Below are positions 29,644 to 38,854 of a stretch of DNA of 48,593 nt, in pieces. The notes under the pieces are model-generated. The model was not told where the DNA came from. It worked only from the letters and a program-made list of their open reading frames with translations, and did not search any database. The DNA lies in contig JAPKZI010000228.1 in NCBI GenBank assembly GCA_026393865.1, forward strand, positions 1 to 48,593, written 5' to 3'. The stretch is from Candidatus Aminicenantota bacterium. GTDB taxonomy: Bacteria; Acidobacteriota; Aminicenantia; Aminicenantales; UBA4085. Within the stretch, counting starts at the first letter, position 1. Each line of letters begins with the position of its first letter. Made by a program: the position numbers and the translations under genes.

Positions 29644-30737
29644 TGAATTTTTCGGCGGACGAGAACGAGCTCAGCGGCGATGCTGACCGCGATCTCTTCG
29701 ACGGTCTTCGAGCCGATGGGCAGACCGATGGGCGTATGGACGCGGGCCCATTCCGCGGCCGTGCCCCAGCCCCGTTCGAGGAACCGCCGCTTGACGAGAT
29801 CGACCTTGCGGGCGCTGCCGATCATCCCGATATAGCCCGCCCGCCGCCGGATGCAGGCCCGCAGCGCGCCTTCGTCCTGCCGATGGCCCCGCGTGACGAT
29901 CACAATATGCGTGTCCAAAGAAACGGGGAACGTCCGCAAGGTTTCGCCGATGTCCGCGACGAGGATCCGGTCGGCCTCCGGAAACCGCCCCGCATTAGCG
30001 AACTCGACCCGGTCGTCGATGACGACGACCTCGAAATTCAGGAATTTTCCGAGTCGGGCGAGGGCCCGGCCGACGTGGCCGGCGCCGGCGATCAACAGGC
30101 GCGGCGGGGGAAGATGAGGATCGAGAAAACAAAGTCCGGACTTGGGCCCGAACAAAGCGGGCCGGACTCTCCGGAAGACGGACCGGATCTCCTCCTCAAG
30201 CCCCGCCAAGCCCGCGCGGCGCAGCGCGCCGGACCGATGGCCCCTGGCCAGCCAGGCCCGGGAGATCTTCCGGACCCGGCCGGCCTTCTCCGTTTCGATC
30301 AAAGTGGCGAGAAGGCCGGCCCGGCGGGCCTTGGCCGCCCGCCTCAGGTCCCTGAAGGCTTGGATGTGACGGGCGGGATCCGCGTCGATCAGGACCTTGA
30401 GCCGGCCCCCGCAGACCCCATCCGCCTCCTCCGACAGCTCGTGGGCCAGATCGAACGAGCGGACGAGCGATCGTTTTTTTCTCAACGCGCCAAAGGCCAG
30501 TCGTTCGACCCGGGCCTCGACCGATCCGCCGCCGACGGTCCCGCAGACGAGTCCATCCGCGGCAAAAAGAGCGGTGGCGCCCGGGACCTGGGGCGTCGAG
30601 CCTTCGGCTTCGATGATGGTCGCCAGGGCGGCGGGCCGGCCTGCCCTAATGAGCTTGATCAGCTCAAGATAAGGGCTCTTATCGGGAAGGAATGTCCGGT
30701 CCATCGCCGCCTTTATTTCGTTCTCGACTTGATGCAC
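29622..30737 (-). CDS. XdhC/CoxF family protein
   Basis: GRPAALATIIEAEGSTPQVPGATALFAADGLVCGTVGGGSVEARV; LLIAGAGHVGRALARLGKFLNFEVVVIDDR. Confidence 0.93.
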   Translation of the reverse strand: MHQVENEIKAAMDRTFLPDKSPYLELIKLIRAGRPAALATIIEAEGSTPQVPGATALFAADGLVCGTVGGGSVEARVERLAFGALRKKRSLVRSFDLAHELSEEADGVCGGRLKVLIDADPARHIQAFRDLRRAAKARRAGLLATLIETEKAGRVRKISRAWLARGHRSGALRRAGLAGLEEEIRSVFRRVRPALFGPKSGLCFLDPHLPPPRLLIAGAGHVGRALARLGKFLNFEVVVIDDRVEFANAGRFPEADRILVADIGETLRTFPVSLDTHIVIVTRGHRQDEGALRACIRRRAGYIGMIGSARKVDLVKRRFLERGWGTAAEWARVHTPIGLPIGSKTVEEIAVSIAAELVLVRRKIQGHEPNF

Positions 30738-30786
30738 AGAGCGACCGGCGGCTCATTTTTTGGGTGGCGCCGATGCCTATGCCTCT

Positions 30787-32742
30787 CTATCCCGCCAGTT
30801 TTACCTTGGCTTTCTCCACGCCGCCGCGCGTGGAACTGATCGACACCTCCGCTTCGACGCCGGGATTGAGCTTGCCCTTGACCTTCCAGCGGACCTCCTT
30901 CATCTGCTTCGACTGCAAATAGCCGATCTCCTGGCGGGCCCGGCTGCTCACGAACTCGAGGCCGGCGGGCAGGCTGATCTGGACCGCGTCGGGCCGGACG
31001 ATCTTGACCCGGTCGGCCATCTTCAGAGCGGTCGGCAGATAGCCTTCATTCGTGAACACGCTCACGATCTCGTATGTGTCGACCTCTTTTTTCACCGGCT
31101 GAATCTTGGTCGAGACGATCTTCACCTGGGGCAACGATTTGTACAGGAACAGGTTGAACATCCCCTCCTTCTTGATCCACTCTTCTAAAAGCTCGGGCGG
31201 AGGGTTCTGGTTCCAGAACTTAGGACTGAAGCCGCCCAACTCCACCTCTCCGAGCGTCGGATGGTTGAACTTGTGCCAGGGGATAAAATATTTTCCGCCC
31301 AACTCTTCGTCGATGAACCGGAGTTGTTCGAGCGGCGTGACCCGGCCGTCGCCGTCGTAATCCTTGATCCGGCCTCCGTTCCAGAGCTCATCGCCGTACC
31401 AGACCGCGCCGTAATAGAGGTACCCGAAGTCGGGGGAGTGGCCGAAGAGCGGCGATCCGCGCGGCCCGGCCGGCACGGGCGCGCCCTGTCCGCCGCCGGC
31501 CGCCCGGCCGCCCGCGCCGGCCGCGGGAGGTTGCGCACCTCCGGCCCCGCCGCGGCCGCCGCCTCCTTCGCCCCGGCCCTGGTTGGCGTAATCCCAGTAG
31601 GTGTCGCCGGCGGACCTGTATCCGGTGATCTTCTTCCCTTCCTCGTCGAAATATTTATAGATCTTCATGTCCTCCGGGAACATGGATTCCTCCATGCGGC
31701 TTGTCGACGGGCCGTGGAGGAGCATGGGGACGGTCGTGTCCATTGTCTGGCCGACGGACACGTTCGGGTGCTGGAGCAGGAAGAGGACCACCGCCCGGGT
31801 CTCGGTCTCGGAGAGAGGGTATTCCCCCGCGCCGCCCTGCGTCCAACCGCGGCCGGTGAGGTCGAGGCCGGGCATGGGCCGCCAATTCTCGACGTAGTTG
31901 CGATGGAGGTCGAGGCCGCCGATGCCGTCCTCATTTATCCGGCCGTCGCCGTCGTTGTCGATGCCCTCGGAGTAAGTGATATAGTCCCCTTTCCCCTCCG
32001 GGGCGCGGATCATCAGGCGGCCGGACTTGTCGTTGGGATCGATCATCATCGTCCCCTTGCCGGGCTCGACCTTTTTCCTCACCTGGAGGATGAAGCCGTC
32101 GCCGTCGAGGTCCTCGGGCGGGTCTTCGTCGAGCAGCCCGTCGCCGTCATCGTCGTACGGCCGGACCGTGCTCCGGTTGGATTGGGCCGTGTTTAGATAC
32201 AGTTCCGAGCCGTCCGGGTTGTTCTTGGGCTTGAGGTACAGCGCCTTCGTATCGACGAGCTGGGTGATCTCCGGGTCCTTGCCGTAATTGGACAGGACGT
32301 GCCAGGCCATCCAGAGCGCCGATTCGCCGGCCGTCACCTCGCCGGAATGCCGATTGCCCTCGATGAACATCGCCGGCTTGTCCGTGTACTTGCCCGTGGC
32401 CTTGTTGGTGATGGTGATTTGCCAGATGTCGCGGCCTTCAAAGCTTTTGCCGACGGAATAGAGATCGACGAGGTTGGGATAGTCTTTGGCCCATTTGTTC
32501 AGAAAGAGAATAACCTCATCGTATTTGTGATAATGCTGGAAGTCCATCTGGCCCTGGACTTTGGGCCGGGTCATCGGATAATCCACGGGCGGAAAGAAGC
32601 TCGCCCCGTGGCGAACGCCGCCGACGATATAGGCCTTCGTCGGCTGCGACGCCCGGCGGCCGCCGAACTCCTGGGCCGAGATCATCAGCAGAACGAAGGA
32701 AAAAAGACATAGAAAAACGAAAATGCGCCGCCTCTGTTCCAT
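30787..32742 (-). CDS. Exported M14 zinc carboxypeptidase-like protein with DxDxDG loops
   Basis: Signal peptide; IEGNRHSGEVTAGESALWMAWHVL (HxxE zinc motif); DGDG loops; Gly/Ala-rich insert. Start chosen at MEQRRRIFVF. Confidence 0.85.
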   Translation of the reverse strand: MEQRRRIFVFLCLFSFVLLMISAQEFGGRRASQPTKAYIVGGVRHGASFFPPVDYPMTRPKVQGQMDFQHYHKYDEVILFLNKWAKDYPNLVDLYSVGKSFEGRDIWQITITNKATGKYTDKPAMFIEGNRHSGEVTAGESALWMAWHVLSNYGKDPEITQLVDTKALYLKPKNNPDGSELYLNTAQSNRSTVRPYDDDGDGLLDEDPPEDLDGDGFILQVRKKVEPGKGTMMIDPNDKSGRLMIRAPEGKGDYITYSEGIDNDGDGRINEDGIGGLDLHRNYVENWRPMPGLDLTGRGWTQGGAGEYPLSETETRAVVLFLLQHPNVSVGQTMDTTVPMLLHGPSTSRMEESMFPEDMKIYKYFDEEGKKITGYRSAGDTYWDYANQGRGEGGGGRGGAGGAQPPAAGAGGRAAGGGQGAPVPAGPRGSPLFGHSPDFGYLYYGAVWYGDELWNGGRIKDYDGDGRVTPLEQLRFIDEELGGKYFIPWHKFNHPTLGEVELGGFSPKFWNQNPPPELLEEWIKKEGMFNLFLYKSLPQVKIVSTKIQPVKKEVDTYEIVSVFTNEGYLPTALKMADRVKIVRPDAVQISLPAGLEFVSSRARQEIGYLQSKQMKEVRWKVKGKLNPGVEAEVSISSTRGGVEKAKVKLAG

Positions 32743-32816
32743 GTGTCTCCGTCTCCTTTCGGGAATTGGCTTGAGCATATATCGTCCCTTTTTAGATGTC
32801 AAATAGGCTCGGTGAA

Positions 32817-32957
32817 GAAGCTTGCTCCCTACGGAAATCTTAACGCCTGCACGTTTCGTTTTTTCGGCGGCCGATACTAACAGTCGACGCGGCGACAGGG
32901 TGGCCCCCGGCCCCCTGCCGCCGCGTCCTTAAATCCTCCACCGAAAAAACCGAAACG
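32817..32957 (-). repeat. Structured intergenic repeat, copy 2 (relative to 1-190)
   Basis: Same family as 1-190; arms GTTTCGTTTTTTCGGCGG / CCACCGAAAAAACCGAAAC and CGCGGCGACAGGGTGGCC / GGCCCCCTGCCGCCGCG. Confidence 0.7.
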
Positions 32958-33005
32958 TAGCGGCGAGATCTCCTTAAAGTCGCCACACCTTCTTCCCCTC
33001 GCCAC

Positions 33006-33540
33006 GGCTAAAGGAAAAAAGTGTCACGACATTAGTGAAATGTTTTGTTTTTAGCCCTTGATGAGCGAAGAAGCGGGCGGCTGCTCTATTTACGGATTGA
33101 AGCGAACGACAAGATCGGGAGACGGCTGAAGCGACCATGGAGGGTTCAGCCTTTCCGAGCCGTCCTTCGAGGGAAGCCGGCCCGGAAAGGAGGCCGGCCG
33201 GCGAAGCATGTTTGAGCTTCCCGGCGCACTCCCGTAAGAACTTGATGAAATTTAAATTCCGGAGACGCTTTTAGGACTTTGAAATATATCATCTCCCCTT
33301 CCTCTCTTGTAGCCAAGAGGGGCCCCGAAAAAGGTAATCGTCTCCGGTAGAGGAGGCGAGTACTGAGCCGCCGAGAAGGACGGTGAGGAAATGGCGTCAA
33401 GAACCCGAGTCGGGAGCTAGGCCGTTTCCCGATCTTGTCACCAGGACCCGCGACGAGAAGAGCGTTTGGCCGCTTCGAGCGAGCCTCTTTCCCGAGCGAG
33501 TTTTTCAAAGGAATCCGGGGGAGGGCGGTCTAACGAAGTG
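33006..33540 (+). ncRNA. Candidate structured RNA or long 5' leader of unknown class
   Basis: No convincing CDS; 19-bp long-range stem 33108-33126/33421-33439 with a G-U pair; nested hairpins 33006-33056, 33151-33189, 33197-33225, 33259-33347, 33301-33322. Confidence 0.5.
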
Positions 33541-33634
33541 AGAGGAAAGAATGAAAACACGAAACGGCTGGAACCTTTTTCAGGGTTCCACCGTATATAT
33601 GTTTGAAGACGATAATTATGAAAGGATAACGAAT

Positions 33635-33808
33635 ATGAGACTCAAAGAAAAGATCGGGATCTTCCTCGCCGCCGCCTTGCTGACGCTCATCGGGTTCAGC
33701 TTTATGGCCGCGCCGACCGTCGACATGATGAAGATCGGAAAGCTGGCCGGTTATGAGATGATCGCCAACTACCTGGCGAAGGCCGATAGCGTCGCCCCCC
33801 ATTCCTGA
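33635..33808 (+). CDS. Small single-TM protein (57 aa)
   Basis: MRLKEKIGIFLAAALLTLIGFSFMAAPTVDMMKIGKLAGYEMIANYLAKADSVAPHS; AAAGGA about 8 nt upstream of the ATG. Confidence 0.5.
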   Translation: MRLKEKIGIFLAAALLTLIGFSFMAAPTVDMMKIGKLAGYEMIANYLAKADSVAPHS

Positions 33809-33892
33809 AGGAAGGATGGTGCGCGTGACCCGAGGAACGACCGACTCCCCCCTTCTTCCCATTCCCGGAAGGCTGCCGTTTCTTTCCACGGC

Positions 33893-33993
33893 GGCCGGGG
33901 CCCCGGGCTTTACCCGGGGGTCAGCTTCCGCCGTACTCGCCCGTGGAAATAAGCAACGGGCGAGTGGCGAGCCGAAGGCTCGTCCCTTGACAG
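33893..33993 (-). repeat. Hairpin repeat element, inverted copy of 3763-3860
   Basis: Reverse complement TCAAGGGACGAGCCTTCGGCTCGCCACTCGCCCGTT..ACGGGCGAGTACGGCGGAAGCTGACCCCCGGGTAAAGCCCGGGG matches 3767-3857. Confidence 0.8.
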
Positions 33994-34030
33994 GATCGAG
34001 CGGCGGCCTTTTTTTATGCCTTTTTCCCGC

Positions 34031-34513
34031 CTAAGCTTTTTTCCCCCCGACGAGAACCACCGCCCAGCAGGCGATCGCCCGGCCTCGTCCGATCAGCCCC
34101 AACCCTTCGTTCGTCTTGGCCTTGAGCCCCAACCGATCGTCCCGGAGGCCGAGGATCGGGCCGAGGCGCTTCTTCATGTCCGGGAACCACGGCCCCAGCT
34201 TCGGCGCTTCGGCGACGACGACGGCGTCCGCGTGGATGATCCTCAGCCTCTTTTTGCGGACCATCGTCATCACCGTTTCGAGAAGCTCGGTGCTGCGGAC
34301 ATTCTTGGTGCGCGGGTCGCGATCCGGAAAGATCCGGCCGATGTCGCCTTCTCCCAAAGCTCCCAAGATCGCGTCGATGAGAGCATGGATCAGAGCGTCG
34401 CCGTCGGAATGACCGACGAGCCCCGCCGAATAGGGGATCTCTAGACCGCCCAGGAACAACTTGCGCCCGGCCGCCAGGCGGTGCAGGTCATAGCCCAGGC
34501 CCGTCCTAATCAT
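34031..34513 (-). CDS. ispF: 2-C-methyl-D-erythritol 2,4-cyclodiphosphate synthase
   Basis: [64 protein letters not shown]. Confidence 0.96.
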   Translation of the reverse strand: MIRTGLGYDLHRLAAGRKLFLGGLEIPYSAGLVGHSDGDALIHALIDAILGALGEGDIGRIFPDRDPRTKNVRSTELLETVMTMVRKKRLRIIHADAVVVAEAPKLGPWFPDMKKRLGPILGLRDDRLGLKAKTNEGLGLIGRGRAIACWAVVLVGGKKA

Positions 34514-35171
34514 CAAGGAGCGCCTCCGCCGATCGAAGGTCGCCGGGCGAAGTGATCTTGATGTTCTTCGCCTCCCCCCGGACGGTCGCCACGGGGGCTC
34601 CCAGCCGCTCGACGAGGGCCGCATCGTCCGTGCCGTAGAAGCCGTCCGCCCGCGCCCGGGCGAGGGCCCGTTTGAAAAGATCGAGGTCGAAACCCTGGGG
34701 CGTCTGGACCCGGACGAGAGTCGCCCGGTCGAGCGTGCGGACGACGGCCCTCCCTTTGATCTCTTTGACGGTATCCTCCAGGGCCAGGACGGGAACCGCC
34801 GCGCCTTTTTTTTCGGCGCCTTCGATGACCCGGTCGATGATCTCCGCCGTCACCAGCGGTCTCGCTCCGTCGTGGACGAGGACGATGTCCGTCCGCCGCG
34901 GGTCGACGCGGAGGAACCCTTTAAAAACGGAATCCTGCCTGTGCTCCCCCCCGGCGACGACCGCCGTGATCTTGCCCCGGCCGGCCTTTAATCCCCGTCC
35001 CCATTTTTCATCGGGGAGGACGACCACGATGGCCCCGACGCGGGGATGCGATTCGAACGCGTCCAGACTCCAGGCGAGGACCGCCTTGCCCCTGAGCAGG
35101 GCGAACTGCTTGGGCGATCCGAAGCGCCGGCCCGAGCCCGCCGCGACGATGATCGCCGTCACGTTCTTCAT
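34506..35171 (-). CDS. ispD: 2-C-methyl-D-erythritol 4-phosphate cytidylyltransferase
   Basis: [84 protein letters not shown]. Confidence 0.96.
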   Translation of the reverse strand: MKNVTAIIVAAGSGRRFGSPKQFALLRGKAVLAWSLDAFESHPRVGAIVVVLPDEKWGRGLKAGRGKITAVVAGGEHRQDSVFKGFLRVDPRRTDIVLVHDGARPLVTAEIIDRVIEGAEKKGAAVPVLALEDTVKEIKGRAVVRTLDRATLVRVQTPQGFDLDLFKRALARARADGFYGTDDAALVERLGAPVATVRGEAKNIKITSPGDLRSAEALLDD

Positions 35172-36154
35172 TTATCCTCGTTGTACCGGCCGAAGATCAT
35201 CTTGCCCACGGTCGTCTGCAGGACCGAGGTGACGGTGATGTCGACGTTCTGCCCGATCAGCCGCCGCGAATTGTCGACGACGACCATGGTCCCGTCGTCG
35301 AGATAGGCCACCCCCTGGTCCTTTTCCTTCCCCTCCTTGATGATGAAGACGCGCATGGATTCGCCGGGAAGGACGATGGGTTTGAGGGCGTTGGCCAGCT
35401 CGTTGATGTTGAGGACGGAGACCCCCTGGAGGCGGGCGACCTTGTTCAGGTTGAGGTCGTTCGTGACGATCTTCGCGTCCAGCCGCTTGCCCAGCTCGAT
35501 GAGCTTCGAGTCCACGTCCCGGATGTCGGGAAAATCCATCTCCGTGATCATGACCGAGACGCCCTTAGATTTCTGGAGATGGTCAAGGACGTCGAGCCCG
35601 CGCCGGCCGCGCTGGCGTTTCAATCCGTCCGAGGAATCGGCGACGAGCTGGAGCTCTTTGAGGACGAACTGCGGCACGACCAGGGTCCCCTCGATGAAGG
35701 ACGTGCCGCAAAGGTCGGCGATCCGGCCGTCGATGATGACGCTCGTATCCAGGATCTTATAGGCCCGTCCCACGCTCTTCTCCTTGAAGAAGCGGAAGAG
35801 ATAGGCCGGGTCGAGCCATTCCGATTTCCTCATCCCGACCAGAAAGCCGATGTAGGGGAGGATGATCAGGAAGAAGATCCGGATGAAGATCGCGGTCGTG
35901 GGGTCGTCGGTGACGGTGTGATAGACGGCCCCCAGGCTCCAGCCCAGCAGCACGCCGAGATACGTGCCGATCGTCGAACCCCAGATCACTTTGAACTGCG
36001 TCTTGCGGATCCGCGTCTCGAGGTGGATGAGGATCACGGCCAGGACCAAGGCGATCCCCGCGGACACGGGGCGCTGCAGATTGAAGACGGGGAAAAAATA
36101 GCCGGCGACGGTCACCAGGGCGATGATAAAAATGCGGAAGAATAAAATGCTCAT
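35168..36154 (-). CDS. PIN/TRAM domain membrane protein (YacL-like)
   Basis: N-terminal TM helices; [38 protein letters not shown] (PIN); C-terminal TRAM region. Confidence 0.93.
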   Translation of the reverse strand: MSILFFRIFIIALVTVAGYFFPVFNLQRPVSAGIALVLAVILIHLETRIRKTQFKVIWGSTIGTYLGVLLGWSLGAVYHTVTDDPTTAIFIRIFFLIILPYIGFLVGMRKSEWLDPAYLFRFFKEKSVGRAYKILDTSVIIDGRIADLCGTSFIEGTLVVPQFVLKELQLVADSSDGLKRQRGRRGLDVLDHLQKSKGVSVMITEMDFPDIRDVDSKLIELGKRLDAKIVTNDLNLNKVARLQGVSVLNINELANALKPIVLPGESMRVFIIKEGKEKDQGVAYLDDGTMVVVDNSRRLIGQNVDITVTSVLQTTVGKMIFGRYNEDK

Positions 36155-36174
36155 AGCATCATCCTTATAATATA

Positions 36175-37530
36175 TCAGAAGATGAGGTCAATAGCCTGAC
36201 GGATGTTCTGGACGCCGACGAGCTTCGTCCCGGCCAGGTCCTCCTTCTGGAGAGCGGCAACGTTCCCCTGGGGAAGGACGATGGTCCCGAAGCCGAGAGA
36301 AGCGGCCTCTTTGACCCGGGCCAGGGCCTGGCCGACCGAGCGGACCTCTCCGCTCAGCCCGACCTCGCCGAACGCGGCCAGGCCGGCCGGGACCGGCCGG
36401 TTCTTGAGGCAGGAGACGACGCCGAGGACGATGCCCAGGTCGGCAGCGGGCTCTTCGATCTCCAGCCCGCCGGCCACGTTGAGGTAGATGTCGTCGCCCC
36501 CGAAGCCGTAGCCTAGCTTCTTCTCGATGACGGCCAGCAGCATCGCCGTCCGGAAATGGTCCAGTCCGACCGTCATCCGGCGCGGGTTGGAGGCGAAGAG
36601 GGTCGAAGAGACGAGCGACTGGATCTCGATGAGCAGCGGCCGGGATCCCTTGATCGTCGAGACGACGACGCTTCCGGCTTCGTTGGCCGGCCGCTCCTTG
36701 AGGAAGAAGGCCGAGGGATTGGAGATCGCCTGGAGGCCTCCGGCGGCCATTTCGAAGATGGCCAGTTCCGAGACGGGACCGAAACGGTTCTTGAGCGCCC
36801 GGAGAATGCGGTGGCTGTGGTCCCGCTCGCCCTCGAAGAGGAGGACGACGTCGACCATGTGCTCGAGCGATTTGGGGCCGGCCAGCGAGCCCTCCTTGGT
36901 GATATGGCCGATGAGGAACGACGAGACCTGGTTCCGCTTGGCGAAGCGGAAGACCTGGTTGGCGACCTCGCGGACCTGGCTGATCGTGCCCGGGCTCGAG
37001 GAGAGCTTCGAGGAAAAAACGGCCTGGACGGAATCCAGGACCAGGACCTGGGGCATGACCTTCTCCGCCTGGGCCAGGATCCGCTCCAGATTCGTCTCGG
37101 CCAGGAGAAAGAGCTGCCCGCCGCGGACGCCGAGCCGCTCCCCGCGGAGCTTGATCTGCTCGAGGGACTCTTCGCCCGAGACATAGAGGACTTTTTGCTT
37201 ATCGATCGCGAAGTCCCGCGAAACCTGGAGGAGGAGCGTCGATTTCCCGATCCCGGGCTCGCCGCCGACGAGGACCAACGAGCCGATGACGAGGCCTCCG
37301 CCGAGGACCTTGTTGAACTCTTCGATCTTGACCTGGGCCCGGGGATTCTTGAACTCCTTGATGTCCTCGAAGAGGACGGGCTCCGAGGAGGGGAAGGAGA
37401 ATTCGGCGCCGACGGTCTCTTCGATCTCTTCGATGAGCGTGTTCCACTCGCCGCAGCCCGGGCAGCGGCCCAGCCATTTGGTCGAATGCGTCCCGCAGGC
37501 CTGGCAGATGAAGACGGACTTGCTCTTCAT
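36175..37530 (-). CDS. radA: DNA repair protein RadA
   Basis: [23 protein letters not shown] zinc finger; [14 protein letters not shown] Walker A; KNRFGP motif; start trimmed to MKSKSVFIC. Confidence 0.96.
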   Translation of the reverse strand: MKSKSVFICQACGTHSTKWLGRCPGCGEWNTLIEEIEETVGAEFSFPSSEPVLFEDIKEFKNPRAQVKIEEFNKVLGGGLVIGSLVLVGGEPGIGKSTLLLQVSRDFAIDKQKVLYVSGEESLEQIKLRGERLGVRGGQLFLLAETNLERILAQAEKVMPQVLVLDSVQAVFSSKLSSSPGTISQVREVANQVFRFAKRNQVSSFLIGHITKEGSLAGPKSLEHMVDVVLLFEGERDHSHRILRALKNRFGPVSELAIFEMAAGGLQAISNPSAFFLKERPANEAGSVVVSTIKGSRPLLIEIQSLVSSTLFASNPRRMTVGLDHFRTAMLLAVIEKKLGYGFGGDDIYLNVAGGLEIEEPAADLGIVLGVVSCLKNRPVPAGLAAFGEVGLSGEVRSVGQALARVKEAASLGFGTIVLPQGNVAALQKEDLAGTKLVGVQNIRQAIDLIF

Positions 37531-38834
37531 CGCAGCTCCAAGCCCAGGCCGAGGAAGAACTCGCGCCGGGCGGCGAGGCTGAAATCGTCCACCCCGGCCA
37601 CGAGGTAGAGATGCTTCATCGGGGAAAACCGGGAATAAAGGCGGTAATGGGGGCTGTCCGGCCGGTTGAAGTCGAACCCCTCCACGCTCAAGCTCCAGCG
37701 ATCGTCGAGCGCGTGATAATCGAGGCCGAGCCCGAATTCGGATTCGATGATCCCCGCCCGGGAGACGAGATCGCCCCAGCGAAAGCCGCCGACGAGGGAG
37801 AATTTGAACGCCTTCTCCCAGGGGTTCCGGACGAGGCCGGCATCGATGAAGAGCCGGGGAGTGAACCACAGGCCGGCCGTGACGGCGGCCCGGAGGAGCT
37901 CGCTCCGGCCGTAGTAATCGGCCCGGAGGTCGAGACGGCCGCGGAGGGACGAGAGGGGTTTCGTCGCGTTTCGGACATCGTCCAGCGTCCGCTCGGCCTT
38001 CGCATAAAGGCCGGGGTCCTGGATGATCTTGCCCAGCGTCCCCTCGCCGCGGTTGATCTTTTCGAGCGCGGCGTTCAGGAGCTTGAACGATTCCTCCATC
38101 TTGCCGATGAGGTCCTTGATCTTTTCCAAATCGAGCTTGAGGTTGTCGCGGTTCTCCGCGGCCATGTCCTTCAACAGCTTGAGCGTTTCCTGGATCCCGG
38201 CGGCCACGGCCTCGACCTTTTGATCCAGGTTTCGGAACACGTCGCGGGCCCCGCCGACCGCGGCCTTGATGTCTCCCTGATTCCGTCCGATGAAGTCTTT
38301 GAGCTCGGCGGAGACCGCGGCCATGTTCTCCAGGGCCCGGTTCAGGTTAGCCTTCGTCTCCGGGCCGAGCATCTCCTTAATGGCCCCGCCGGCGTCTTTG
38401 ACCTGGCCGCCGACGGAGGCGAGAAGATCTCCGATCTGGTCGAAGCCGATGGACGTCGTCCCGGCCAGCTCGCCGCCCGGACCGCAATTCTCCGGGGAAT
38501 CGCCGGGAATGATCTCCAGATACTTCTCGCCCAGGAGACCGAGCATGGCGGTCGCGGCCTTGGAATCCTTGGGGATCTCGACCCCGGGAAAGATGGCCAG
38601 CCCGACCCGGGCTTTACGGCGCTCGAGCCGGATGTCCTTGATGAAGCCGATCTTGACCCCGGACATCTTGACCTCGGCCCGTTTCTCGAGCCCCGCCGCC
38701 GAATCGAAAACGACCGTGATCGAATACCCAGCCTTCTTGAACAGGCGGGACATGTCCCCGACGATGTAAATGAACGCCGCCAGGATGAGTATGGCCGCCC
38801 CGACGAAGATCCCTATTCTCAGCTCGCGACTCAT
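37527..38834 (-). CDS. MCE-domain (MlaD family) protein
   Basis: N-terminal TM; VVFDSAAGLEKRAEVKMSGVKIGFIKDIRLERRKARVGLAI; adjacent to MlaF- and MlaE-like genes. Confidence 0.92.
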   Translation of the reverse strand: MSRELRIGIFVGAAILILAAFIYIVGDMSRLFKKAGYSITVVFDSAAGLEKRAEVKMSGVKIGFIKDIRLERRKARVGLAIFPGVEIPKDSKAATAMLGLLGEKYLEIIPGDSPENCGPGGELAGTTSIGFDQIGDLLASVGGQVKDAGGAIKEMLGPETKANLNRALENMAAVSAELKDFIGRNQGDIKAAVGGARDVFRNLDQKVEAVAAGIQETLKLLKDMAAENRDNLKLDLEKIKDLIGKMEESFKLLNAALEKINRGEGTLGKIIQDPGLYAKAERTLDDVRNATKPLSSLRGRLDLRADYYGRSELLRAAVTAGLWFTPRLFIDAGLVRNPWEKAFKFSLVGGFRWGDLVSRAGIIESEFGLGLDYHALDDRWSLSVEGFDFNRPDSPHYRLYSRFSPMKHLYLVAGVDDFSLAARREFFLGLGLELR

Positions 38835-38854
38835 GTGTCCGTCCTCTCCCCGCC

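Noticed and set aside
33006-33540. RNase P RNA, tmRNA, 6S or SRP RNA identity for the structured region
   Set aside because: Diagnostic motifs such as GAGGAAAGTCCGGGC (RNase P) or GGAAGCAG (SRP) were not found by eye on either strand; a covariance search is still needed.
33006-33540. Group II intron
   Set aside because: No GUGYG 5' end, no recognisable domain V (AGC catalytic triad hairpin) and no reverse transcriptase ORF.
33816-34034. 72-aa ORF 33816-34034 (+)
   Set aside because: Runs through the inverted hairpin repeat and into the 3' end of ispF; no supporting features.
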